From: Kribbella pratensis
GTDB lineage: Bacteria; Actinomycetota; Actinomycetes; Propionibacteriales; Kribbellaceae
Assembly (NCBI RefSeq): GCF_004365355.1
Contig: NZ_SODP01000003.1
Coordinates: forward strand, 1,240,001 to 1,304,000
Reading direction: 5' to 3'
DNA length: 64,000 nt
Positions 8,600 through 16,923 of this stretch are shown piece by piece. Position 1 is the first letter of the stretch; every line of letters starts with the position of its first letter. The translations under genes were made by a program, and so were the position numbers. The notes beneath the pieces are model-generated. The model saw only the letters and a list, made by a program, of their open reading frames with translations. It searched no databases and was not told where the DNA came from.

Positions 8600-9280
8600 G
8601 TGAGGCCAGCACAGGCTCGCTTTGTGATCGGCTCCCGGATGCGCGAGCTCCGGGAAGCGTCCGGTGTGCCCTTGAGTCGCGCCGCGGCGGAGTCCGGCTG
8701 GGACAAGGGGCATCTGTCCCGCGTCGAGCGCGGCCACACCAAGCCCAGCCGCGAGCTGACCGAGTGGTACGACGCCTCGTTCGGCGCCGGCCAGTCCCTG
8801 GTGAACCAGTTGATGGAGCTCGACGCCGCCGTACGCGCCGGCCGCGACATGTCGCAGCGGGACATGCGCCGCCATGTCCAACCTGTGCTGCTCGGTGGCT
8901 CCGTGCCGATCGACCACCACCCCGACGACCGCGCCGAGTTGGTCGGGGAGACGGTCCCGGACGGCACGCGGGTCTGCCGCGATCAGCCCTTCGAGAAGAC
9001 CTGGGAGATCCGCAACAGCGGCGAGCGCCCGTGGCGGGACCGCTGGCTGACCCGCCAGGGCGCCGCGGGCACGCCCGGCTGGCTCCGCTCGCCCTCCCGC
9101 TCGCGCGTCCCCGACGCCGAACCGGGCGAGACCGTGATCGTCACAATGCGCCTACAAGCCCCACCCCAGGTCGGCGCCTCAACGGCGTACTTCAAAATCA
9201 CCGACGAGGCCGGCCGCCTGTACTACCCCGGCCTGGAATCCCCACCCATCTACTGCACGATCTTCACCATCTACGAGTAG
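8600..9280 (+). CDS. XRE-type HTH protein with C-terminal NBR1-Ig-like domain
   Basis: 226 aa from GTG 8600. Residues 8-55 form an XRE/Cro helix-turn-helix (RMRELREASGVPLSRAAAES, then HLSRVERG). Residues 115-222 match the Ig-like domain related to the human NBR1 four-tryptophan domain: FEKTWEIRNSGERPW, then a PG-turn and a final strand pair. This HTH plus NBR1-Ig combination is known in actinobacteria but its role is poorly defined. It has no signal peptide, so it should be cytoplasmic. It is divergent from a secreted wall enzyme gene. Confidence 0.8.
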   Translation: MRPAQARFVIGSRMRELREASGVPLSRAAAESGWDKGHLSRVERGHTKPSRELTEWYDASFGAGQSLVNQLMELDAAVRAGRDMSQRDMRRHVQPVLLGGSVPIDHHPDDRAELVGETVPDGTRVCRDQPFEKTWEIRNSGERPWRDRWLTRQGAAGTPGWLRSPSRSRVPDAEPGETVIVTMRLQAPPQVGASTAYFKITDEAGRLYYPGLESPPIYCTIFTIYE

Positions 9281-9319
9281 GCGGCCCACTCGTGGCCGTG
9301 AACAAGGTGTGGTGGCCGA

Positions 9320-9347
9320 GAACAGGAAATAACCTGTTCAGGGCCTC
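9320..9347. repeat. Left copy of a flanking direct repeat
   Basis: The motif AACAGGAAATAACCTGT followed by TCAGGGCCTCC resembles 10398-10425. The two copies flank the DUF559/AbiEi-like gene. The inner part (AACAGG, AAATAA, CCTGTT) is itself an inverted repeat. Confidence 0.5.
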
Positions 9348-9378
9348 CAGTCGGTGGTGCATGTCCCCAGACTCGTCC

Positions 9379-10299
9379 TCAGAGCGCGCCGAGGATCCGC
9401 TCGGCAAGGGCGTGCGGCTGGTCCAGGTCGGCCCAACTGACCCGGATGACGCGGTAGCCGCAGGCGCGGAGCCGGTCCTCGCGCCACTTCTCTGCCAGCA
9501 CGACGTCGCCGATTCCGCCGTACTTCTCGGCGCCGTCGAACTCGACGATCAACCGGCCGGCCACCAGGAAGTCGACCCGGCCGATCAACCGCCCGCCCTC
9601 CTCGCGGATCTCTGCCTGCAACACCGGTGGCGGTACGCCGTGGTTGGCCATCAGCACCCGTAGCCGCGACTCGCCGACCGACTCGCTCAGCCCGTCGGCG
9701 AACCGCGCCGCCGCTCGCGCCGCCGGCGAGCCCGCCCAGAGCCGGTGGCGGTCCGCCGTCAGCACGAGCGACTCCGGAGTAACCAGACGTCGGTGAAGCG
9801 CCGCGTCTCCGAGGACGACGCCGACTTCGTACGACGACGCGCAGGCCGTCTCGGCTATGGCGCGGGCCGGTGAGACCACTCGAAGGCCGTCTACCACCGT
9901 GACCTCACCAGGCTCGAACCGGGAGCGGTGCACGTCCGTCACGAGGTCGGATCGGGCCCGGCCGGCCGGTTTGGTCACCTGGACTTTGGTCAGATCAAGA
10001 CCCCAGCTGGGAAGGCCGTGCAGTACGGCGGCGGACTGATGGCTGACAACCGCTCCGCTGCCCATCCTGTCCGCTACGGCGCGAGTCCGCAGTAGGTGCA
10101 TTCGCACGGCCCGGTCCCACGACTGTTCGCCGACAGGCCAGGTGCCGGGTTCGACGTACACGTCTCGGCAGAGGCGGGACCACTGCCCAGCCCGCAATCG
10201 GCGCCGCAGCTCGCTGTCGGTGTAGCCGGCCGCGAGCGCGTCGGCCCGGCTGAACCAGCCGTGTCTGGCGGCGGCGAGCACACTCAACTTCGGATTCAT
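9379..10299 (-). CDS. AbiEi-like N-terminus plus DUF559 (Vsr-like) endonuclease-fold protein
   Basis: 306 aa from ATG 10299; a Met four codons upstream (10311) and a longer open frame to 10494 are less likely. The N-terminus (NPKLSVLAAARHGWFSRADAL) resembles the winged-helix domain of AbiEi-type antitoxins. The C-terminus has the DUF559 nuclease-like pattern with VDF (242-244) and EFDG (253-256) acidic residues. Such proteins are common, often multi-copy, in actinobacteria and their role is unproven. The similarity does not by itself mean a toxin-antitoxin pair; no partner toxin gene lies next to it. Confidence 0.75.
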   Translation of the reverse strand: MNPKLSVLAAARHGWFSRADALAAGYTDSELRRRLRAGQWSRLCRDVYVEPGTWPVGEQSWDRAVRMHLLRTRAVADRMGSGAVVSHQSAAVLHGLPSWGLDLTKVQVTKPAGRARSDLVTDVHRSRFEPGEVTVVDGLRVVSPARAIAETACASSYEVGVVLGDAALHRRLVTPESLVLTADRHRLWAGSPAARAAARFADGLSESVGESRLRVLMANHGVPPPVLQAEIREEGGRLIGRVDFLVAGRLIVEFDGAEKYGGIGDVVLAEKWREDRLRACGYRVIRVSWADLDQPHALAERILGAL

Positions 10300-10397
10300 G
10301 CCCGTGAACATGCCGTTGATCCAGCCGTCGGACCGAGGCGAATCTTCTAGCTGTGGACAACCACAACTCGGGGCGGCGCACACCAACCGGGGGCGCA

Positions 10398-10425
10398 GAA
10401 CAGGAAATAGCCTGTGCCAGGCCCC
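10398..10425. repeat. Right copy of a flanking direct repeat
   Basis: AACAGGAAATAGCCTGT (10399-10415) differs by one base from 9321-9337, and the following bases are also similar. Together the copies bracket the DUF559/AbiEi-like gene, as a duplication or insertion footprint might. Confidence 0.5.
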
Positions 10426-10511
10426 CACACCCTGTTCAAGCCCACCACGATCGGTGTGGCTGCCGAGGCCCCCCCACGCTGTGCAAGCCCACAACGATCG
10501 GCGTGGCTACC
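10420..10511. repeat. Two imperfect 45-base tandem units
   Basis: Units 10420-10464 and 10467-10511 share most positions, for example AAGCCCACNACGATCGG then YGTGGCTRCC. The second unit covers the stop codon of the GbsR/MarR-type gene. No coding function is visible in 10300-10506. Confidence 0.7.
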
Positions 10512-11019
10512 GGTCGGGGGAGTTGTAGTCGGCGTCGATTTCGGCGTCCAGCTCGGCTTTGCGTTTGATCCAGCGTTCGCTGAGGCCCTTCACTTCTTCG
10601 CCGATGAAGTCGATGAAGCCGAGTGAGATGCGGATGCGGCGGTGGGCGTCGGAGCCCTCTCCGGCGGCGTCGAGGACCTTGCGGAGGGACTCCGACCAGC
10701 GTGCGAGCGATGCGTCCTCGCTCATCATCGTCTGGTACCAGGCGTCGTCCTGGACGACATACACATCGCGGCGGGTGCCGGGCTCGCGCTCGCGGGTGGC
10801 CAGGCGCAGCTGCAGCAGGTAGTTGACCGCGCCGGAGACTGCGGCGGGGCTGGCCTGCAGTTGGTCGGACAGCTCGGCGGCGGTCATCCGGCCGGACACG
10901 CTGGACAGGATCGCGGCGAACACCCGGGCCGCCATCCGCGGCCAGCCTGTCTCGGCGAGCAGGTTGCCGAACTGCTCGGTGTACCGCTTGACGGCGTCGT
11001 CGTCTCGATCTGCACTCAC
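10507..11019 (-). CDS. GbsR/MarR-family winged-helix transcriptional regulator
   Basis: 170 aa. The winged-helix core is SGRMTAAELSDQLQASPAAVSGAVNYLLQLRLATR (about 42-76), followed by a helical C-terminus with IGFIDFIGEEVKGL-like dimer helices. It is divergent from an ABC exporter operon with an 80-base gap that contains a 7-3-7 inverted repeat, so local repression of the exporter is the natural reading. MarR/GbsR members near ABC-2 exporters usually sense a small molecule exported by the pump (family knowledge; effector unknown). Confidence 0.85.
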   Translation of the reverse strand: MSADRDDDAVKRYTEQFGNLLAETGWPRMAARVFAAILSSVSGRMTAAELSDQLQASPAAVSGAVNYLLQLRLATREREPGTRRDVYVVQDDAWYQTMMSEDASLARWSESLRKVLDAAGEGSDAHRRIRISLGFIDFIGEEVKGLSERWIKRKAELDAEIDADYNSPDR

Positions 11020-11058
11020 CGCCCCATCATCCCCTCTGAGCCGTCAGGAATCCGTTAG

Positions 11059-11075
11059 GAAGATTCACAATCTTC
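11059..11075. promoter_or_regulatory. 7-3-7 inverted repeat, probable GbsR/MarR operator
   Basis: GAAGATT and AATCTTC arms with a CAC spacer are perfect. The site is AT-rich in GC-rich surroundings. It lies 25 bases upstream of the exporter ATPase ATG and about 40 bases from the divergent regulator start. Confidence 0.6.
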
Positions 11076-11099
11076 TGAACGCAGTGTACGTTATGAATC

Positions 11100-12014
11100 A
11101 TGACATCAGCCATCGTGGTCTCCGGACTGCACAAGTCGTACGGAAGTACGCACGCGCTCGATGGTCTCGACCTGGAGGTCGCGACCGGTGAGGTGCACGG
11201 ATTCCTCGGCCCGAACGGCGCCGGGAAGTCCACCACCATCCGCGTCCTGCTCGGCCTGTTGCGGGGTGACGCCGGTGATGTCTCGCTGCTCGGTGGCGAC
11301 CCCTGGCACGACGCTGCCAAGCTGCACCGGCGGCTCGCGTATGTCCCCGGCGACGTCAACCTGTGGCCGAACCTGACCGGTGGTGAGGTGATCGACCTGC
11401 TCGGCCGACTCCGCGGCGGGCTGGACGAGAAGAAGCGCGACGACCTGCTGCGCCGGTTCGACCTCGACCCGACCAAGAAGGGCCGGACCTACTCCAAGGG
11501 CAACCGGCAGAAGGTCGCGCTGGTGGCGGCGCTCGCGTCGAATGTCGAGCTGCTGATCCTGGACGAGCCGACCTCCGGCCTGGACCCGCTGATGGAAGAA
11601 GTGTTCCGGCAGGTCATCGAAGAGGACAGGCGCGAGGACCGCACCGTGCTGCTGTCGAGCCACATCCTGTCCGAGGTCGAGGCGCTGTGCGACCGGGTCA
11701 GCATCATCCGTCGCGGCAAGGTGGTCGAGACCGGCACGCTGTCCGACCTCCGCCACCTCACGCGTACGTCGATCCACGCCGAGCTGGCCGCCTCGCCGAA
11801 CGGGCTCGCGCAACTGCCCGGCGTCCACGACCTGGATGTCGAGGGCAACCGTGTGCGGTGCGAGGTCGACACCGCACAGCTCGACGCAGTGATGCGACAG
11901 CTGTCGGCGAGCGGGATCAAGAGTCTCGTCGCGCAACCTCCGACGCTGGAGGAGCTGTTCCTGCGCCACTACGAGGACGACGTGCCGGCTGAGTCTGAGG
12001 CGGCCGTGCGGTGA
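11100..12014 (+). CDS. ABC exporter ATP-binding protein
   Basis: 304 aa. Walker A is GPNGAGKST (37-45) and Walker B is LLILDEP (151-157). The signature is SKGNRQK (132-138) instead of LSGGQ, as in the CcmA/DrrA-like subset of ABC-2 exporters. The C-terminal 80 residues form the extra domain of that subset. The permease gene starts with a GTG overlapping its stop (GTGA), so they are co-translated. Regulation by the divergent GbsR/MarR-type protein is likely. The substrate is unknown; drug-like or lipid export is typical. Confidence 0.9.
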   Translation: MTSAIVVSGLHKSYGSTHALDGLDLEVATGEVHGFLGPNGAGKSTTIRVLLGLLRGDAGDVSLLGGDPWHDAAKLHRRLAYVPGDVNLWPNLTGGEVIDLLGRLRGGLDEKKRDDLLRRFDLDPTKKGRTYSKGNRQKVALVAALASNVELLILDEPTSGLDPLMEEVFRQVIEEDRREDRTVLLSSHILSEVEALCDRVSIIRRGKVVETGTLSDLRHLTRTSIHAELAASPNGLAQLPGVHDLDVEGNRVRCEVDTAQLDAVMRQLSASGIKSLVAQPPTLEELFLRHYEDDVPAESEAAVR

Positions 12015-13609
12015 ACGACTTCGTCGGCACCGGGACGCTGGTGCGGCTGGCGCTGCGCCGGGACCGGTTGCTGATCCCAATCTGGATCGTCGTGTTCGTC
12101 ATCTCGGCGGCCGGGTCGGCCAAGGCGTCGATCGACCTGTACTCCGACCAGAACGCGCTGGTCCAGGCCGCGCGTACGTCGAACGCGTCGCCCGCGCTCG
12201 TGTCGCTGTACGGGCGGATCTTCGACGAGTCCTCGCTCGGCGAGGTCTCGCTGTTCAAGCTCACCGCATTCGGTGCTCTGCTGGTCGGCCTGCTCGCCGG
12301 CATGCTCGTCGTACGGCACACCCGCACCGAGGAGGAGAGCGGCCGGCTGGAGTTGCTGAGCGCCGGCGTGCTCGGCCGGTACGCCGCTTTGACCGCGGCG
12401 CTGATCGTCTCCGCAGGCACTGTCATCGTCCTCGGTCTGCTCACCGCACTCGCTTTGATGGGGAGCGGGCTGGACACAAAGGGCTCGTTCGCGTTCGGGC
12501 TGATGTGGGCCGGTGCCGGGCTGGCGTTCGCCGGTGTGGGCGCTGTGACCGCACAGGTCACCGAGAGCGCCCGTGCCGCGAACGGACTGACTGCGGTCGT
12601 CCTCGGCGTCGCGTACGTGCTGCGAGCGATCGGTGACTCGTCGGCCGACGGTAGTACCCAGTGGGTGTCGTGGCTGTCGCCGATCGGGTGGTCGCAGCAG
12701 GTCCGTGCGTACGCCGGTGACCGGTTCGTCGTACTGCTGATCCCGCTGGTGTTCCTGGTCGTGCTGATCGCTGCCGCGACCGCACTGATCCGGCGGCGCG
12801 ACCTCGGAGCCGGACTGGTTCCACCACGTCCCGGTCCGCCGCGGGCAGCCGCGTCACTTCGGTCGCCGCTCGCATTGGCCTGGCGGCTGCACCGAGGCTC
12901 CTTCTACGCCTGGGGATTCGCGTTCCTGCTGCTGGGCTTGCTGGTCGGCAACATCGCCAGCAACGTCGACGGGTTCGTCACCAGCGACAGCGCGAAGGAG
13001 ATGGTGCAGAAGCTCGGCGGCGTGGAGGGCATCACCGACGCGTTCCTGGCGACGGAGATGGGCGTCATGGGTCTGCTCGCGTCGGCGTTCGGCATCCAGG
13101 CGGCGCTCCGGCTCCGCTCTGAGGAGACTGCGCTGCGCGCCGAGCCGCTGCTGGCCACCGACGTCACCCGATCGCGCTGGCTCGGCAGCCACGTGCTGAT
13201 GGCGCTGCTCGGGACCGGCGTACTGATCCTGGTCGCCGGACTCGGCTCGGGCATCTCGAGTGGTGCGTCGCTCGGCAACATGGGTCGCCAGGTGCCGCGG
13301 ATGCTCGGCGCGGCCGCCGTACAACTGCCTGCGATCTGGCTGGTCACCGCGCTGGTCGTCGTCCTGTTCGGCTTCGCGCCGAAACTCGTCACCGGCGGCT
13401 GGGCCCTGTACGGCGTGTTCCTGCTGATCGGTCAATTCGGCGAGATCTTCAACCTGCCGCAGTGGATGATCAACCTCAGCCCGTACGGCCACACCCCACG
13501 CCTGCCCGGCGGCGACTTCTCCGTCACGCCGGTCCTGTGGCTGACCGCGATCGCCGCCGCTCTCACCCTGGCCGGCTTCGCCACCTTCCGCCGCCGCGAC
13601 ATCGGCTGA
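12011..13609 (+). CDS. ABC exporter permease (ABC-2/TipB-like)
   Basis: 532 aa integral membrane protein with two similar halves of about six helices each. The first begins at RDRLLIPIWIVVFVISAAG (about 17-35) and the second near SFYAWGFAFLLLGLLVGNIAS (about 300). Such double-length permeases pair with one DrrA-like ATPase, encoded here just upstream with a 4-base overlap. The transported compound cannot be inferred. Confidence 0.88.
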   Translation: MNDFVGTGTLVRLALRRDRLLIPIWIVVFVISAAGSAKASIDLYSDQNALVQAARTSNASPALVSLYGRIFDESSLGEVSLFKLTAFGALLVGLLAGMLVVRHTRTEEESGRLELLSAGVLGRYAALTAALIVSAGTVIVLGLLTALALMGSGLDTKGSFAFGLMWAGAGLAFAGVGAVTAQVTESARAANGLTAVVLGVAYVLRAIGDSSADGSTQWVSWLSPIGWSQQVRAYAGDRFVVLLIPLVFLVVLIAAATALIRRRDLGAGLVPPRPGPPRAAASLRSPLALAWRLHRGSFYAWGFAFLLLGLLVGNIASNVDGFVTSDSAKEMVQKLGGVEGITDAFLATEMGVMGLLASAFGIQAALRLRSEETALRAEPLLATDVTRSRWLGSHVLMALLGTGVLILVAGLGSGISSGASLGNMGRQVPRMLGAAAVQLPAIWLVTALVVVLFGFAPKLVTGGWALYGVFLLIGQFGEIFNLPQWMINLSPYGHTPRLPGGDFSVTPVLWLTAIAAALTLAGFATFRRRDIG

Positions 13610-13620
13610 CGCCCGTTGAC

Positions 13621-13660
13621 GTCAGCTGACTTCGGCTGACTTCGGCTGACTTCGGCTGAC
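13621..13660. repeat. 10-base tandem repeat after the exporter operon
   Basis: Four copies of a 10-base unit; the last three are TTCGGCTGAC and the first is GTCAGCTGAC. It lies between the permease stop and the terminator hairpin. No function is assigned. Confidence 0.8.
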
Positions 13661-13694
13661 ACGGACCGCGCTGGTCTGAGGGGTCCAGCGCACC

Positions 13695-13727
13695 ACGGCC
13701 CGCCCGGCACCTCACCGGGCGGGCCGT
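13695..13727. terminator. Rho-independent-like hairpin
   Basis: Perfect 13-base GC-rich arms (13695-13707, 13715-13727) with loop CACCTCA, followed by CTTGTCT. It sits 85 bases after the exporter permease stop. Confidence 0.8.
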
Positions 13728-13745
13728 CTTGTCTACGATCGGTGG

Positions 13746-14123
13746 GTGTTGAGTGAGCGACTGGCTGAGTTCTGGGCCGAGCGGCATCTGTGCGTGCTGA
13801 GTACCGTCCGGGCGGACGGAACCGTGCACGCGACGCCTGTCGGGGCGACGCTGGACGTCGAGGCGGGGCTCGTGCGGGTCATCTGCTCGGGTACGTCGTA
13901 CAAGGCGCGCGCGATCCGGCGGCTGAGGGAGGCTGCGGTCGCGGTGACGCAGGTAGACGGCCGGCGCTGGAGCACGCTCGAAGGGCGGGCTGTCGTGAGC
14001 GACGACCCCGAGCGCGTACGTGATGCCGAGCGCCGCTACGCGAAGCGCTACAAGGAACCGCGAGTGAACCCGCAACGCGTGGTCATCGAGATCACGATCA
14101 CCAAGGTCCTCGGCAATGCCTGA
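13746..14123 (+). CDS. PPOX-class split beta-barrel protein, probably F420-dependent
   Basis: 125 aa from GTG 13746. It has the pyridoxamine-phosphate-oxidase-like split barrel: CVLSTVRADGTVHATPVGAT, a SYKARAIRRL segment and VRDAERRYAKRYKEPR near the end. This fits the actinobacterial PPOX class of F420-binding proteins; flavin binding is not excluded. Its end overlaps cobL by 8 bases, so it is co-transcribed with corrin genes, but a direct role in cobalamin synthesis is only a guess. Confidence 0.8.
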   Translation: MLSERLAEFWAERHLCVLSTVRADGTVHATPVGATLDVEAGLVRVICSGTSYKARAIRRLREAAVAVTQVDGRRWSTLEGRAVVSDDPERVRDAERRYAKRYKEPRVNPQRVVIEITITKVLGNA

Positions 14124-15303
14124 CCCTGACCCGATCACGGTCGTCGGCATCGGCGCCGACGGCTGGCAAGGCTTGTCACCCGCAGCCCGCGCCGCCGTTG
14201 AGTCGGCCGACGTCGTCATGGGCAGCGCCCGCCAACTGGCCCTCGTCCCGGACGGCTTGCATGTTGCCTGGCCTTCGCCCCTGTCCGAGGCGCTGCCAGG
14301 GTTGCTTTCGCAGTACGCCGGGCAGCGGATCTGCGTGCTGGCAAGCGGCGATCCGACGTTCCACGGCATCGGCACGACCCTCGTGCGGCTGCTCGGCGCT
14401 GACGCCGTAGAGATCATCCCGCATCCGTCGAGCGTCTCGTTGGCGTGCGCGCGACTTGGCTGGCCGCAGGATCAAGTGCAGGTGGTGAGCCTGGTCAACC
14501 AACCGGTCGAGCGCGTCCACCCGCACCTCCAGCCCGGTCGACAGCTGCTCATCCTCAGCCGAGGCGCCCAGACTCCGGTCGAGGTCGCCCAGCTGTTGGT
14601 TGCCCGCGGCTACGGCTCCAGCGAGTTCACCGTCCTTGAACAGCTCGGCGGACCGACCGAGCGCGTACGACGGTCGCGCGCCTCCGAGTGGTCCGAGGAC
14701 GTCGACGCGCTCAACGTGATCGCCGTCGGCTGTGAAGGTCCCGTCCTCTCGACCGCACCGGGCCTGCCCGATGACGCCTACGAGAACGACGGTCAGCTCA
14801 CCAAGCGCGAAGTACGCGCGGTCACCCTGTCGCGACTCGCGCCCGCACCCGGGCAACTTCTCTGGGACGTCGGCGGCGGCGCCGGCAGCATCGCGATCGA
14901 ATGGTCCCGCCATCATCCGTCCTGCCGGGCGATCGCCATCGAACGCGACTCCGATCGCGCCAAGCGACTGGAACGCAACGCCGCCGCACTCGGTGCGTCA
15001 GTCACTGTCGTCGAAGGGGCCGCACCCGCAGCCCTCGACGGCCTCGAGGCCCCGGACGCGATCTTCATCGGCGGGGGAGCGACCGCGGTCGGCATGTTCG
15101 ACGCCTGCTGGAATGCACTCAAACCCGGCGGCCGCTTGGTGACGAACGGTGTGACGCTCGAGACCGAGTCCCTCATCGCCGACTGGTACAAGTCCCACGG
15201 CGGCGACCTGGTCCGTCTCTCCGTGCAACGCGCCTCCGCCGTGGGAACCATGACCGGCTGGCGCCCAGCCATGCCGGTCACGATCTGGAGCGTGGTGAAG
15301 TGA
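14116..15303 (+). CDS. cobL: Precorrin-6Y methyltransferase CobL (CbiE-CbiT fusion)
   Basis: 395 aa. Residues 1-205 are the CbiE-like C5-methyltransferase with VGIGADG (10-16) and SGDPTFHG (77-84). Residues 215-395 are the CbiT-like C15-methyltransferase/decarboxylase with SAM motif DVGGGAGSIAIEW (251-263). Together they convert precorrin-6B to precorrin-8 in the corrin ring route. The gene overlaps the preceding PPOX gene by 8 bases, and its stop overlaps the cobM GTG (GTGA). Confidence 0.94.
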   Translation: MPDPDPITVVGIGADGWQGLSPAARAAVESADVVMGSARQLALVPDGLHVAWPSPLSEALPGLLSQYAGQRICVLASGDPTFHGIGTTLVRLLGADAVEIIPHPSSVSLACARLGWPQDQVQVVSLVNQPVERVHPHLQPGRQLLILSRGAQTPVEVAQLLVARGYGSSEFTVLEQLGGPTERVRRSRASEWSEDVDALNVIAVGCEGPVLSTAPGLPDDAYENDGQLTKREVRAVTLSRLAPAPGQLLWDVGGGAGSIAIEWSRHHPSCRAIAIERDSDRAKRLERNAAALGASVTVVEGAAPAALDGLEAPDAIFIGGGATAVGMFDACWNALKPGGRLVTNGVTLETESLIADWYKSHGGDLVRLSVQRASAVGTMTGWRPAMPVTIWSVVK

Positions 15304-16040
15304 CCGTTCACTTCATCGGGGCCGGCCCGGGTGCTGCCGATCTCATCACCGTGCGCGGGCGCGACCTGATCGCGGCGTCGCCGGTCTGCTTGTACGCCGG
15401 CGCGCTCGTCCCCATCGAACTCCTGGAGCACTGCCCACCCGGCGCCCGCAAGATCGACACCGCGAACCTGACCCTCGACGAGATCATCGCCGAACTCGCC
15501 ACCGCCCACACCGCCGGCCAGGACGTCGCCCGCCTCCACTCCGGCGACCCCTCCGTCTTCAGCGCAATGGCCGAACAGATGCGCCGTCTCGACACCCTCG
15601 ACATCCCGTACGACGTGACGCCCGGCGTGCCCGCCTACGCCGCCGCGGCAGCATCCCTCGCCCGTGAACTGACCGTCCCCGAGGTCGGCCAAACGGTCAT
15701 CCTGACGCGTATCGGCGGCAGCGCGAGCGCCATGCCCGTCGGCGAAGACCTCCCGAGTCTCGGCGCCAGCCGGTCGACTCTCGTCCTCCATCTCGCCGTC
15801 CAACAGATCGACCGGGTCGTCGACGAACTGATCCCGAACTACGGCCGCGAGTGCCCGGTGGCCGTCGTCGCCCGCGCGTCCCGCGACGACGAACTGATCC
15901 TCCGCGGAACCCTCGCCGACATCGCCGGCCAGGTGAAGTCAGCGAACATCCGTCGTACCGCCGTCATCATCGCCGGAAAGGTGCTCTCAGCAACGACTTT
16001 CCGTGACAGCCATCTCTACTCGGCAGACCGGACGCGATGA
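15300..16040 (+). CDS. cobM: Precorrin-4 C11-methyltransferase CobM
   Basis: 246 aa from GTG 15300, overlapping the cobL stop by four bases. The tetrapyrrole-methylase fold begins TVHFIGAGPGAADLITVRG, with the LHSGDPSVF motif at 79-87 and DVTPGVPAY after it. It adds the C11 methyl to precorrin-4 using SAM. Its stop overlaps the cobK ATG (ATGA). A longer open frame upstream is a shadow inside cobL. Confidence 0.94.
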   Translation: MTVHFIGAGPGAADLITVRGRDLIAASPVCLYAGALVPIELLEHCPPGARKIDTANLTLDEIIAELATAHTAGQDVARLHSGDPSVFSAMAEQMRRLDTLDIPYDVTPGVPAYAAAAASLARELTVPEVGQTVILTRIGGSASAMPVGEDLPSLGASRSTLVLHLAVQQIDRVVDELIPNYGRECPVAVVARASRDDELILRGTLADIAGQVKSANIRRTAVIIAGKVLSATTFRDSHLYSADRTR

Positions 16041-16771
16041 AGGTCCTGCTCCTCGGCGGCACGGGTGAAGCGCGGACCCTTGCCGAGCTCCTGACCGCCG
16101 AGGGCATCGATGTCGTGTCCTCGCTGGCTGGACGTACGACTGACGCGCGGCTGCCTCTCGGCGAGGTCCGGAAGGGTGGGTTCGGCGGCGCCGACGGGCT
16201 CGGCGACTGGCTTCGCGAGCATCGGGTCGACGCGATGATCGACGCTACGCATCCGTTCGCCGCGACGATGACTGCGCACGCAGTCGCCGCGAGCCGCGAC
16301 ACCGGCGTACCGCTGGTTGTTCTTCGCCGTCCGGGCTGGACGCCCGGTCCTGGCGACAACTGGCACTGGGCCGAGTCCGCGACCGCTGCGGCTGGGCTGC
16401 TTCCGGATCTCAGGATCAAGCGCGTCTTCCTCACGATCGGACGGCAAGGCCTCGACGCCTTCGCGACCACCGGGCTCTGGACGCTCGCTCGCTGCGTCGA
16501 CCCGCCCGAACCCCGCCCCACCTGGTGCGCGCTGGTCCTCGCGCGCGGTCCGTTCACGCTCGCCGACGAGCTGGGGCTCCTCCTCCAGCACAACATCGAC
16601 GTCCTGGTCACCAAGGACAGCGGCGGCCCGGCCACCTCGGCCAAACTCGACGCCGCCCGCGAGCTCCACCTCCCGGTCGTCGTGATCCGCCGCCCACCGC
16701 TTCCCACCGACCTCACGACCGTCGAGTCCGTCGACCAAGCCGTCGAGTGGGCCGTTCAGCGGGCCGTTTAG
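16037..16771 (+). CDS. cobK: Precorrin-6A reductase CobK
   Basis: 244 aa. It starts MKVLLLGGTGEARTLAELL and has DATHPFAATMTAHAV near residue 75, both typical of CobK/CbiJ, which uses NAD(P)H to reduce precorrin-6A. A KDSGGPATSAKLDAA motif near 195-210 is also conserved. It is last in the cobL-cobM-cobK run. No cobalamin riboswitch is visible upstream of this group; other corrin genes must be elsewhere. Confidence 0.94.
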   Translation: MKVLLLGGTGEARTLAELLTAEGIDVVSSLAGRTTDARLPLGEVRKGGFGGADGLGDWLREHRVDAMIDATHPFAATMTAHAVAASRDTGVPLVVLRRPGWTPGPGDNWHWAESATAAAGLLPDLRIKRVFLTIGRQGLDAFATTGLWTLARCVDPPEPRPTWCALVLARGPFTLADELGLLLQHNIDVLVTKDSGGPATSAKLDAARELHLPVVVIRRPPLPTDLTTVESVDQAVEWAVQRAV

Positions 16772-16775
16772 CGGG

Positions 16776-16850
16776 CCGTGCACGCGCGGTGCGGTGAGGG
16801 CCGTGCATGCGCGGTGCGGTGAGGGCCGTGCATGCGCGGTGCGGTGCGGC
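16776..16850. repeat. 25-base tandem repeat, three copies
   Basis: Copies at 16776-16800, 16801-16825 and 16826-16850 differ by one to three bases; the unit begins CCGTGCATGCGCGG. It fills the gap between cobK and rpe. The copies can pair with each other through GCATGC-type centres, but no function is known. Confidence 0.85.
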
Positions 16851-16923
16851 GTGCGGTGGCCGTTCAGGGGGTCCTGCGGCCCACCTGGCGGCAGCGGGGC
16901 CGAGCCTCGGTAGATTGACGTCC

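Noticed and set aside
9379..10299. AbiEi-like gene as part of a toxin-antitoxin phage defence system
   Set aside because: No AbiEii-type nucleotidyltransferase toxin lies next to it; the DUF559 half and multi-copy nature of the family make a stand-alone role more likely.
13660..13746. Cobalamin riboswitch upstream of the cob genes
   Set aside because: The conserved B12-box style sequence was not seen; the region contains a terminator hairpin and only about 20 further bases.
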